Shown in pieces: positions 1-5,685 of a stretch of DNA of 9,398 nucleotides (its first letter is position 1; each line of letters starts with the position of its first letter). The translations under genes were made by a program, and so were the position numbers. Origin of the DNA: an uncultured Oscillospiraceae bacterium (GTDB lineage: Bacteria; Bacillota; Clostridia; Oscillospirales; Oscillospiraceae); assembly GCA_910588975.1 (NCBI GenBank), contig CAJUSE010000048.1, positions 1 to 9,398 on the forward strand, read 5' to 3'. The notes under the pieces are model-generated. The model was not told the DNA's origin. It worked only from the letters and a program-made list of their open reading frames with translations, and did no database searches.

Positions 1-1027
1 CCACGCACTCGTCGGGGTTGATGCCCTTGAAGCCCTCCTTGCCGGTGAGCTTCTTCACCATGTCCTGCACGGCGGGGATCCGGCTGGAGCCGCCCACCAT
101 CAGCACCTTGGAGATGTCATTGCCGGTGAGGCCGGCATCCTGCATGGCCTGGCGGACAGGGCCGGAGGTGGCGTCCACCAGATGGGCGGTGAGCTGGTCA
201 AACTTGGCCCGGGTCAGGGTCAGGTCCAGGTGCTTGGGGCCGGTGGCGTCGGCGGTGATATAGGGCAGGTTGATGTTGGAGCTGGTGACGCCGCTCAGCT
301 CGATCTTGGCCTTCTCGGCGGCCTCCTTCAGCCGCTGCATGGCAACCTTGTCGCCGGAGAGGTCAATGCCCGAGTCCTTCTTGAACTCCTCCACCATCCA
401 GTCCATGACGCACTTGTCAAAGTCGTCGCCGCCCAGCCGGTTGTTGCCGGCGGTGGCCAGCACCTCGATGACCCCGTCGCCGATCTCCAGCACGGACACA
501 TCGAAGGTGCCGCCGCCCAGGTCATAGACCATGATCTTCTGGTCGCTCTCCTTGTCGATGCCGTAGGCCAAAGCGGCGGCGGTGGGCTCGTTGATGATAC
601 GCTTCACGTCAAGGCCTGCAATGCGGCCGGCGTCCTTGGTAGCCTGGCGCTGGGCGTCGGTGAAGTAGGCGGGCACGGTGATGACCGCCTCGCTGACGCT
701 CTCGCCCAGATAGGCCTCGGCGTCGCTCTTCAGCTTCTGGAGCACCATGGCGGAGATCTCCTGGGGGGTGTAGTTCTTGCCGTCCACGTTGACCTTGTAG
801 TCCGAGCCCATCTCCCGCTTGATGGAGATGACGGTGCGGTCGGGGTTGGTGACAGCCTGGCGCTTGGCCACCTGGCCCACCATCCGCTCCCCCTCCTTGG
901 AGAAGGCCACAACAGAGGGGGTGGTGCGGTTGCCCTCAGCGTTGGGGATGACGACGGCCTCGCCGCCCTCCATCACAGCCACACAGCTGTTGGTCGTACC
1001 CAGGTCGATACCGATGATCTTAGACAT
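1..1027 (-). CDS. dnaK: Hsp70 chaperone DnaK, N-terminal part (runs off left edge)
   Basis: Cytoplasmic ATP-dependent chaperone that binds unfolded peptides and works with DnaJ and GrpE. The window holds 342 codons, covering most of the nucleotide-binding domain; the linker and substrate-binding domain lie beyond position 1. Visible ATPase motifs are GIDLGTTNS (residues 6-14), IINEPTAAALAYG (144-156), DLGGGTFDVS (169-178) and VGGSSRIPAV (311-320). The segment around residues 69-90 lacks the roughly 20-residue insert found in E. coli DnaK, as expected for Gram-positive-type Hsp70. The ATG at 1027 is preceded by GGAGG with an 8-nt gap. It lies downstream of hrcA and grpE on the same strand, but 351 bp from grpE, an unusually wide gap filled by a tandem repeat. 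I see no clear promoter or CIRCE directly before dnaK, so it probably depends on the hrcA promoter. Identity is essentially certain. Confidence 0.98.
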   Translation of the reverse strand, partial: MSKIIGIDLGTTNSCVAVMEGGEAVVIPNAEGNRTTPSVVAFSKEGERMVGQVAKRQAVTNPDRTVISIKREMGSDYKVNVDGKNYTPQEISAMVLQKLKSDAEAYLGESVSEAVITVPAYFTDAQRQATKDAGRIAGLDVKRIINEPTAAALAYGIDKESDQKIMVYDLGGGTFDVSVLEIGDGVIEVLATAGNNRLGGDDFDKCVMDWMVEEFKKDSGIDLSGDKVAMQRLKEAAEKAKIELSGVTSSNINLPYITADATGPKHLDLTLTRAKFDQLTAHLVDATSGPVRQAMQDAGLTGNDISKVLMVGGSSRIPAVQDMVKKLTGKEGFKGINPDECV

Positions 1028-1074
1028 AAATGATTCCTCCAATATATAGTAAATTGGTTTTTACGAAACTCTTT

Positions 1075-1095
1075 GGGCGGGGGTGGGATCCGCCC
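1075..1095. repeat. Small GC-rich inverted repeat upstream of dnaK
   Basis: GGGCGG (1075-1080) and CCGCCC (1090-1095) form a 6-bp stem around a 9-nt loop, immediately next to the 142-bp repeat array. In the dnaK mRNA it would lie about 50 nt before the start codon. No U-tract follows it on either strand, so it is not a standard terminator. It could be a folded 5' boundary or processing site for dnaK mRNA, or a remnant of repeat insertion. Confidence 0.4.
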
Positions 1096-1096
1096 G

Positions 1097-1238
1097 GGCT
1101 GTCACGCTCCGCAAGGGTCTGGTCGCTCGGTCGATAATTCCTCCGACTCCGCAAAATTTGCTCCGGGGCTTTGCCCCATCGCCAATTTCGCTGCGCTTCG
1201 TCGTTATCTCCCTCGCAGCCCCTTGCTCTGCGCTTCTT
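1097..1238. repeat. 142-bp direct repeat, copy A (grpE-dnaK gap)
   Basis: First of two adjacent 142-bp copies that differ at only 3 positions by hand comparison (a T/C in the GATAA(T/C)TCC part, C/T in GACT(C/T)CG, C/T in CTTG(C/T)TCT). The match stops exactly at 1097 on the left. The unit contains a GGGGC-TTT-GCCCC hairpin and a GCAAA-A-TTTGC dyad. Several frames are free of stops over the unit, which produces small ORFs here, but the period is not a multiple of three, there is no plausible ribosome binding site and no protein family is recognisable. It is best read as a non-coding intergenic repeat, probably a member of an interspersed family; the rest of the window holds no third copy that I can see. 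Confidence 0.9.
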
Positions 1239-1380
1239 GGCTGTCACGCTCCGCAAGGGTCTGGTCGCTCGGTCGATAACTCCTCCGACTTCGCAAAATT
1301 TGCTCCGGGGCTTTGCCCCATCGCCAATTTCGCTGCGCTTCGTCGTTATCTCCCTCGCAGCCCCTTGTTCTGCGCTTCTT
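1239..1380. repeat. 142-bp direct repeat, copy B, overlapping grpE stop codon
   Basis: Second, directly abutting copy of the 142-bp unit. Its right end is at 1380, so its last two bases supply the final AA of the grpE TAA stop (1379-1381); the identity to copy A ends exactly there. The sharp boundary at a stop codon and the 98% identity between copies suggest a fairly recent insertion and duplication at the 3' end of grpE. The same GGGGC-TTT-GCCCC hairpin is present. Confidence 0.9.
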
Positions 1381-1963
1381 AGTTCGCTACCTTGACCATC
1401 GCAAACCGAATGACCTTTTCTCCCAGCATGAAGCCGGCCTGAAAGACCTCGGCCACCATATTCTCCCCCAAACTCTCGTCCTCAATGTGCATGACGGCGT
1501 TGTGGATGTTGGGGTCGAAGTTCTCCCCCACGGCGGCGATCTCGGTGACCCCAAGGCCCTCAAAGGCCTTCTGGAGCCCGGCCATGGTCATTTCCACGCC
1601 TTTTTTGTAGGCCTCGTCGGCGGTCTCCTGCTTCAGCGCCCGCTCCAGATTGTCATAGACGGGGAGGAGGGCCTTGACGGCGTCGGCCTTGGCTTCCACG
1701 TAGATGTTGTCCTTCTCCTGCTTGGAACGGCGGCGGAAGTTGTCATACTCGGCGGCCAGGCGGAGGAACCGGTCCTCGCCTTCGGCCAGCTGGGTCTTCA
1801 GTGCCTCCAGCTCGGCCAGGATGGGGTCGGGGGCCTCCTCGGCGGCGGTCTCCTCCTCAATGACGGCCTCCTCCACGGCGGTATTCTCCTCGGGGGGAGT
1901 GGTGTCCTCCTGGGGGACGGTCTCGGTCTCGGGAGCGGTCTGCTCCAGCTCTTTTTCACTCAT
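1379..1963 (-). CDS. grpE: Nucleotide exchange factor GrpE
   Basis: Cytoplasmic homodimeric co-chaperone that releases ADP from DnaK and acts as a thermosensor. The protein is 194 residues, normal for the family. Residues 1-45 are a disordered, Glu/Thr/Pro-rich tail; residues about 47-105 form the long helix/coiled coil (including AAEYDNFRRRSKQE); the C-terminal beta domain carries the GrpE signature region FDPNIHNAVMHIED and ends in GEKVIRFAMVKVAN. The ATG at 1963 is chosen over upstream codons because GGAGG lies 9 nt before it; this Shine-Dalgarno overlaps the TAG stop of hrcA (1977-1979), so the two genes are likely translationally coupled. Its TAA stop is completed by the first bases of the downstream 142-bp repeat. 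Confidence 0.97.
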   Translation of the reverse strand: MSEKELEQTAPETETVPQEDTTPPEENTAVEEAVIEEETAAEEAPDPILAELEALKTQLAEGEDRFLRLAAEYDNFRRRSKQEKDNIYVEAKADAVKALLPVYDNLERALKQETADEAYKKGVEMTMAGLQKAFEGLGVTEIAAVGENFDPNIHNAVMHIEDESLGENMVAEVFQAGFMLGEKVIRFAMVKVAN

Positions 1964-1976
1964 TCGTAAGACCCTC

Positions 1977-3035
1977 CTATGAAGATTTGTCCTCCGGCCC
2001 GGCACTGGGCAGCTCCCGCTGGCCCATCAGGTTGGACAGGCCCCGGGCGAAGTAGTTCAGCCGGGCGGAGATCTTGGCGTAATCCATTCTTGTGGGGCCC
2101 ACCACGCCGATGAGGCCCTTCATGCCGTCTCCCAGGTCATAGCTTGCCATGACCACACTGGAGTTTTTCAGCTCCTCGGCCACATTTTCCGGGCCGATGA
2201 GGATGCTGGCCCCCTCCTCCACCTGTTGGATGGGCAGCAGGGAGAGCTCCTCATCGGAGAGAAAGCTCATCAGCGGCTGGGCCTTGTCCAGCGACTGATA
2301 CTCGGGATGGTCCAGCAGATGGGCGATGCCGGCGGTGTGGACCGAGCGGTGGCCCAAGTCCTCCAGCACCTCGGCGGCAAAGGTGACGGCCAGCTCAATG
2401 AGCTGGTAGGACTCCCCCCCGGCGTGCTGGCTCACCCGCTCCAGCTGGGGGCCAAGCTCGGCGAGGGCCAGGCCGGTGAAGCTGGTGTTGAGCAGGGTAG
2501 AGAGCATCTGCAGCTGGGCTGCGGTGACGGCCTCCTCCAGCCGGAAGAGCTTGTTGCGCACGGCGTTGGTGTCGGTCATGACCACGGCGATGAAGGCCTT
2601 TTCCTCCACCAGCAGCAGATCAAAGCGGCGGATGGTCATTTTCTCCGGGCCGGCAGCCAGGGCGAAGGCGGGGTACTGGGTCAGCTTGGACACCACCCGG
2701 CCGGCCTCGTCAATGACCCGGTCCAAAGCCTGCATCTTCAAATTCAACGCCTCGTTGAGCCGGTCGGTCTCCTGGATGGACAGCTTGTAGTCCTCCATCA
2801 GCTCGTTGACGTAGAGCCGGTAGCCCTTGGCCGAGGGGATACGCCCGGCAGAGGTGTGGGGCTGCTCCAGATAGCCCTGCTCCTCCAAATCGGCCATGTC
2901 GTTGCGGATGGTGGCGCTGGACACGTCCAGCCCCGCCAGCTCGGCCACCGCCTTGGAGCCCACAGGCTCGGCGTTCTGGACGTAGCTTTCGATGACGGCC
3001 CGCAGGATCTTCTTTTTTCTCTCACTCAGCTCCAC
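1977..3035 (-). CDS. hrcA: Heat-shock repressor HrcA
   Basis: Transcriptional repressor that binds the CIRCE operator and needs GroE chaperonin for activity in characterised relatives, thereby sensing free chaperone. The protein is 352 residues, close to the usual 340-350. The N-terminal winged helix spans about residues 1-75 with the recognition region SSATIRNDMADLEEQGYLEQ (39-58) and the TSAGRIPSAKGYRLYV stretch. A GAF-like core follows, and the conserved GVVGPTRMDY motif is near the C-terminus. Two in-frame GTG starts are possible, 3044 and 3035. I prefer 3035 because GAGGTGA precedes it by 5 nt and the protein then begins MELSERKKKIL, matching the start of B. subtilis HrcA; 3044 has no good ribosome binding site. 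It is the first gene of hrcA-grpE-dnaK and autoregulated through CIRCE at 3060-3086. Confidence 0.96.
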   Translation of the reverse strand: MELSERKKKILRAVIESYVQNAEPVGSKAVAELAGLDVSSATIRNDMADLEEQGYLEQPHTSAGRIPSAKGYRLYVNELMEDYKLSIQETDRLNEALNLKMQALDRVIDEAGRVVSKLTQYPAFALAAGPEKMTIRRFDLLLVEEKAFIAVVMTDTNAVRNKLFRLEEAVTAAQLQMLSTLLNTSFTGLALAELGPQLERVSQHAGGESYQLIELAVTFAAEVLEDLGHRSVHTAGIAHLLDHPEYQSLDKAQPLMSFLSDEELSLLPIQQVEEGASILIGPENVAEELKNSSVVMASYDLGDGMKGLIGVVGPTRMDYAKISARLNYFARGLSNLMGQRELPSAGPEDKSS

Positions 3036-3059
3036 GGCCCTCACCTCACAAAATACTTT

Positions 3060-3086
3060 TTAGCACTCCATTCGCCTAAGTGCTAA
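3060..3086 (-). promoter_or_regulatory. CIRCE operator (HrcA binding site)
   Basis: On the plus strand this reads TTAGCACTC, nine bases, AAGTGCTAA. The consensus is TTAGCACTC-N9-GAGTGCTAA, so only one base deviates (A for G at 3078). It overlaps the predicted transcription start of hrcA and lies in its 5' leader, as expected for HrcA repression. Confidence 0.95.
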
Positions 3087-3089
3087 TAT

Positions 3090-3118
3090 AATTTACCACC
3101 ACCCACCGATAAAGTCAA
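3090..3118 (-). promoter_or_regulatory. Sigma-A-type promoter of hrcA-grpE-dnaK
   Basis: On the minus strand, TTGACT (3113-3118), a 17-bp spacer and TAAATT (3090-3095, 4 of 6 consensus). The start point would fall near 3083, inside CIRCE, so bound HrcA should block initiation. Confidence 0.8.
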
Positions 3119-3166
3119 TAGCTGGGCTTGTAAATAAAATATGAATTTCTCCAAAGAGAGTTGAAC

Positions 3167-3203
3167 AAAAAACCGCCGCCTCCCCTTTTGGGGGAGGCGG
3201 CGG
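3167..3203 (-). terminator. Rho-independent terminator of the SGNH hydrolase gene
   Basis: A perfect 13-bp GC-rich stem (3173-3185 with 3191-3203) around a 5-nt loop. On the minus strand it is followed by six T residues (3172-3167). It sits 33 bp after the hydrolase stop codon and isolates that gene from the heat-shock promoter. Confidence 0.93.
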
Positions 3204-3236
3204 AAATTTGCAAATGTACCGGCAGAGCGCCAAACC

Positions 3237-3872
3237 TTACTCCTGGAAGGACACCCCGGTGGCGGTGAAGGCGATGTGGGGCGGGTCGGGCCACATGGCC
3301 AGCTTCTGGGCCTCGTCGTAAATGAGGGCCTCGCTGGTGGTGGGGTAGCCCAGAATGGTCCGGCCGATGACCACAGCGGCCAGAGAGGCCCCCAGCACCG
3401 AGGTGTGCTCCCCATCCACGAAGTAGAGCTCCTCGCAGGGGTGAGCCTCCTTAATGGGCCACCACAGCTTGCCCACGGGGCACACCGTGGCCCCGATGAT
3501 GCCGGCGGCGGTCTCGTTGGCCTCGGTGAGCAGAGCTTGCCCCTCCGGGTTCACCTTCTCCGACCAGGGCAGGTAGACAAACTTCTTCACCCCGGCGGGG
3601 ATAAACTTGTCGATGGCCTCCATGCTCTCAATGAGGTGCTCCCGCCCGGGGAAGGGGTGGGCCAGGTGCTGGAGGACCACGGCGTCATAGCCGCCGAAGG
3701 TCAGGTTGTAGGCGGTCTGGGGCTCCTTGGCGTGCCAGTCCAGCCCCATGCCCCCCTTGCAGAGCAGGGTGGCCTCCACCGCCACCCCCTGGTCGGCGCA
3801 GTAGCGGACAAAGCGGGCGGGCACATGGTGGACAAATGTGTGGCTGTTGCCAATGAACAGAACTTTCATCAT
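3237..3872 (-). CDS. SGNH/GDSL-type hydrolase family protein (DUF4886-like)
   Basis: A 211-residue protein with the landmarks of the SGNH hydrolase fold: an N-terminal beta strand followed by FIGNSHTF, with candidate nucleophile Ser10; a glycine block CKGGMGLDWH (39-48); VVLQHLAHPF (65-74); and a C-terminal FVDGEHTSVLGA block giving candidate Asp153 and His156. Members of this fold are esterases, lipases or deacetylases acting on carbohydrates or lipids; the substrate here is unknown. No signal peptide or membrane segment is seen, so it should be cytoplasmic. A canonical Asn of the GxND block is not obvious; Gln68 sits in that region. The start may be the ATG at 3872 or the adjacent one at 3869; AGGAG lies 5 or 8 nt upstream. 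It has its own promoter and terminator and is a single-gene unit. Confidence 0.8.
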   Translation of the reverse strand: MMKVLFIGNSHTFVHHVPARFVRYCADQGVAVEATLLCKGGMGLDWHAKEPQTAYNLTFGGYDAVVLQHLAHPFPGREHLIESMEAIDKFIPAGVKKFVYLPWSEKVNPEGQALLTEANETAAGIIGATVCPVGKLWWPIKEAHPCEELYFVDGEHTSVLGASLAAVVIGRTILGYPTTSEALIYDEAQKLAMWPDPPHIAFTATGVSFQE

Positions 3873-3910
3873 CAAAACTCCTCTCTGGTTTGTGGGGCTT
3901 TGCTGCTTCC

Positions 3911-3939
3911 ATTATAATCGGAAGGGGGAGAAAAGGCAA
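3911..3939 (-). promoter_or_regulatory. Promoter of the SGNH hydrolase gene
   Basis: On the minus strand, TTGCCT (3934-3939), a 17-bp spacer and a perfect TATAAT (3911-3916). The predicted start near 3904 leaves a leader of about 32 nt before the ATG. Confidence 0.85.
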
Positions 3940-3959
3940 TTCTTTTCCATTCTCCGAAC

Positions 3960-3996
3960 AAAAAAGAGGTCCCGCCCGGGATGGGTGGGACCTCTT
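3960..3996 (-). terminator. Rho-independent terminator after the downstream MATE gene
   Basis: Arms 3964-3977 and 3983-3996 pair over 14 positions with one mismatch on the minus strand (G-U on the plus strand) and a 5-nt loop. A run of T follows on the minus strand (3965-3960). It lies 11 bp past the MATE stop codon, so the MATE transcript ends here. Confidence 0.92.
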
Positions 3997-4007
3997 ACGA
4001 AGGTGCT

Positions 4008-5384
4008 TTATTCCTCTGTCACGTCCCGGATCCACTTTCCCGAGTGGAGCCGCCACAAGCCCAGGAAAAACTTGACCACATTTTCCAGTGCCATCGACAG
4101 GCAGACGGCCAGGATGCCCCACTGGAAGACCAGGCCACTGAGGGCGGCGCAGGGCAGAGCCACCAGCCACAGCGGGCCCAGATCGATAAGAGAGGTCATC
4201 TTTACGTCGCCGCCGCCCCGGAGCACGCCCACCACGTTGGTGGAGTTGAAGGAGCGCAGGGCCAGGGTGGAGAAGGTGACCACGCTCATCAGCGTGGCGA
4301 TCTCCCGGGCCTGAGGGGAGAGGGAGAAGATGGGGTAGACCACCGGGACAAAGAACCGGTAGGTGACGACAAGGAAGGCCCCGCCGGTGACGGCGCCGGC
4401 GAGGAAGGCGACGGTATCCAGCGCTCGGCCCACATCGTAGACGGTCTCCCGCCGGCCGGCACCGATCTCCCGGCCCACGATGATGGAGGCGGCCCCGGAC
4501 ATGGCAAAGACGATGACGGTGCAGACCTGGTTGATGTTGCCCGAAATACCATAGGCGGCCAAGATGGCCTGAGAGAGGGGCATGTGGCCCATGATGGTGG
4601 TATAGAGGCTGTTGCCCAGGCCGTAGAGGGTCTCGTTGAGCAGCACGGGGGTACCGTAGCGGATGTACCGGTGCAGCATATCCCGGCCCGGGCGGAGCAG
4701 CAGGGCGGGGCGCAGGGGGAAGGTCCTGCCCGCCAGAGCATGGAAAAGCACACAAACCAATTCCAGCAGGCGGGACAGGGCGGTGGCCAAAGCGGCACCG
4801 GCAATGCCCATAGCGGGCAAGCCCAGCTTGCCGAAGATGAGGAGATAGTTGAGTATGGCGTTGACTACCCCTGCCCCGGAGAGGATCCAGGAGCCCAGCT
4901 TGGGCCGGCCCATACTTCTATGGGCGGCGATATAAACCTGGGCCAGGGAGTCAAAGAGGAAGGAAAAGGAGACAATTTTTCCGTACCGGGCGGCCTGGGC
5001 GATGACCCCGCTGTCATTGCCGAATAAGCTCATAAAGGGCACCGGGGCAAAGAACAGGATGCAGCCGAAGGCAAAGGTGAGCCCGCCGGCCAGGTAGAGG
5101 GCAATGCCCATGACCCGGTTGACCGAGTCGGTATCCCCCTTGCCGTAGAACTGGGCGATAAGGATGCTCTCGCCGCTTTGCAGGCCAAAGGTCATCAGAT
5201 AAATGACGAAAATGGGGATATTGGCCAGGGTGACGGCGGCCATGGGGGTCTCCCCCAGCAGACCCACCATAAAGGTGTCCAGCAGGCGCAGGGAGTCGGT
5301 GACCAGGCTCTGGAAGATCATGGGCAGAGCAAGGGCAAAGACCTCACGATAGAAGTCTTTGCCACGGTGTAAATAAGAAAACAT
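4008..5384 (-). CDS. MATE family multidrug efflux transporter (downstream paralogue)
   Basis: Integral membrane antiporter that exports drugs or cationic compounds using a Na+ or H+ gradient in characterised relatives. The 458-residue protein has two MatE repeats and about 12 hydrophobic segments. Characteristic stretches are LDTFMVG (35-41), NAILNYLLIFG (175-185) followed by GAALAT, GREIGAG (304-310) and VLRGGGDVK (387-395). The ATG at 5384 has AGGAGG 8 nt upstream. Sequence resembles the NorM/MepA/DinF type, but the substrate cannot be told. It is a gap-free 59% identical tandem paralogue of the gene at 5686-7062, and the last 14 residues are identical. Unlike that copy it has its own promoter and a long structured leader whose last hairpin masks the Shine-Dalgarno sequence, implying regulated translation. 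An intrinsic terminator follows. Confidence 0.95.
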   Translation of the reverse strand: MFSYLHRGKDFYREVFALALPMIFQSLVTDSLRLLDTFMVGLLGETPMAAVTLANIPIFVIYLMTFGLQSGESILIAQFYGKGDTDSVNRVMGIALYLAGGLTFAFGCILFFAPVPFMSLFGNDSGVIAQAARYGKIVSFSFLFDSLAQVYIAAHRSMGRPKLGSWILSGAGVVNAILNYLLIFGKLGLPAMGIAGAALATALSRLLELVCVLFHALAGRTFPLRPALLLRPGRDMLHRYIRYGTPVLLNETLYGLGNSLYTTIMGHMPLSQAILAAYGISGNINQVCTVIVFAMSGAASIIVGREIGAGRRETVYDVGRALDTVAFLAGAVTGGAFLVVTYRFFVPVVYPIFSLSPQAREIATLMSVVTFSTLALRSFNSTNVVGVLRGGGDVKMTSLIDLGPLWLVALPCAALSGLVFQWGILAVCLSMALENVVKFFLGLWRLHSGKWIRDVTEE

Positions 5385-5392
5385 ATAGGGTT

Positions 5393-5438
5393 CCTCCTGT
5401 CTGTATGTAAGGTTGGGCTCTCATACAGACAGGGGAGG
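5393..5438 (-). promoter_or_regulatory. Hairpin sequestering the MATE Shine-Dalgarno
   Basis: UGUCUGUAUG (5431-5422) pairs perfectly with CAUACAGACA (5407-5398) over 10 bp. After a 2-nt CC bulge (5433-5432), CCUCC (5438-5434) pairs with the complete GGAGG of the MATE ribosome binding site (5397-5393). The loop is 14 nt. An alternative register is an uninterrupted 12-bp stem (5396-5407 with 5422-5433) covering part of the site. Either way translation initiation should be repressed when the hairpin forms. No U-tract follows, so this acts on translation rather than as a terminator. Confidence 0.8.
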
Positions 5439-5543
5439 CCCGGCCCGGGTGGCGCAGGTATACCCGGGCACGACGGCGGAGCGGTTTTCAGCGGGCTGTT
5501 GCCGGCTTAGACCGCACCGGAGATAATTGGGACGGGCGAACAT
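5421..5543 (-). CDS. Putative leader peptide (40 codons) upstream of the MATE gene
   Basis: The ATG at 5543 has GGAGG with a 5-nt gap (5553-5549), a strong ribosome binding site. The frame encodes 40 residues starting MFARPNYLRCGL, rich in Arg, Ala and Pro, and ends AGPPLSV with TGA at 5423-5421. The same frame is open back to an ATG at 5594 (57 codons), but that start has no good ribosome binding site. The Pro-Pro codons (5438-5433) cover the anti-Shine-Dalgarno strand of the MATE-masking hairpin, and the stop sits at the loop edge of the same arm. The arrangement fits translational attenuation or coupling. No known protein family is recognised, and about 70% third-position GC does not prove coding. 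It could be a chance ORF across a structured RNA. Confidence 0.4.
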   Translation of the reverse strand: MFARPNYLRCGLSRQQPAENRSAVVPGYTCATRAGPPLSV

Positions 5544-5624
5544 AGCTCCCTCCGGTGTCCTCCACCAGCCCCTTCGGGCGGGTGTACGCACCATAAATTG
5601 GGAAGGGAAGTCCTTCCCTGGATC

Positions 5625-5655
5625 AGTATAGCATAAAAACTGCGGGAAAAGTCAA
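5625..5655 (-). promoter_or_regulatory. Promoter of the downstream MATE leader
   Basis: On the minus strand, TTGACT (5650-5655), a 19-bp spacer and TATACT (5625-5630), preceded by TGC so that an extended -10 (TGCTATACT) is present, which can compensate for the long spacer. It begins only 30 bp after the stop codon of the upstream MATE gene, and no clear intrinsic terminator lies between them, so read-through is also possible. Confidence 0.7.
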
Positions 5656-5685
5656 GTGTTTTTTACAAAGCAGCCCAGACGGTCC

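Larger units (their letters stand above)
5385..5618 (-). promoter_or_regulatory. Structured 5' leader of the downstream MATE gene, class unassigned
   Basis: About 234 nt separate the predicted transcription start from the MATE ATG. In minus-strand order it can form: GGGAA/UUCCC (5605-5618), GGUG/CACC around CGUA (5581-5592), GCCC/GGGC around GAAG (5568-5579), CUGGUG/CACCGG (5552-5568, sharing one base with the previous stem), an 8-bp GCCCGGGU/ACCCGGGC stem with 11-nt loop (5443-5469), and the Shine-Dalgarno-masking hairpin 5393-5438. No T-box TGGNACCGCG, B12 box or S-box signature is visible. The density of stems suggests a cis-regulatory RNA: a leader-peptide attenuator, a riboswitch or both. 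A guanidine-IV (mepA motif) element is one possibility because that class precedes MATE genes in Clostridia, but I cannot confirm its consensus. Confidence 0.6.

Noticed and set aside
182..1033. A 283-codon plus-strand ORF opposite dnaK, and similar plus-strand ORFs opposite grpE (1313-1969), hrcA (2226-3086), the hydrolase (3276-3917) and the MATE gene (3981-5027)
   Set aside because: All are antisense shadows of minus-strand genes with certain or likely identity; none shows a family motif or a good start site.
1075..1095. Possible intrinsic terminator between grpE and dnaK
   Set aside because: The 6-bp stem is not followed by a T-run on either strand, and a terminator there would cut off dnaK from its operon promoter.
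1020..1382. Small ORFs on both strands through the 142-bp repeat array
   Set aside because: The two copies are read in different frames because 142 is not a multiple of 3, there is no good ribosome binding site, and the ORFs exist only because the repeat has few stops.
5385..5618. T-box or cobalamin riboswitch in the MATE leader
   Set aside because: There is no TGGNACCGCG T-box sequence and no B12-box core, and the final hairpin acts on the ribosome binding site rather than as a terminator.
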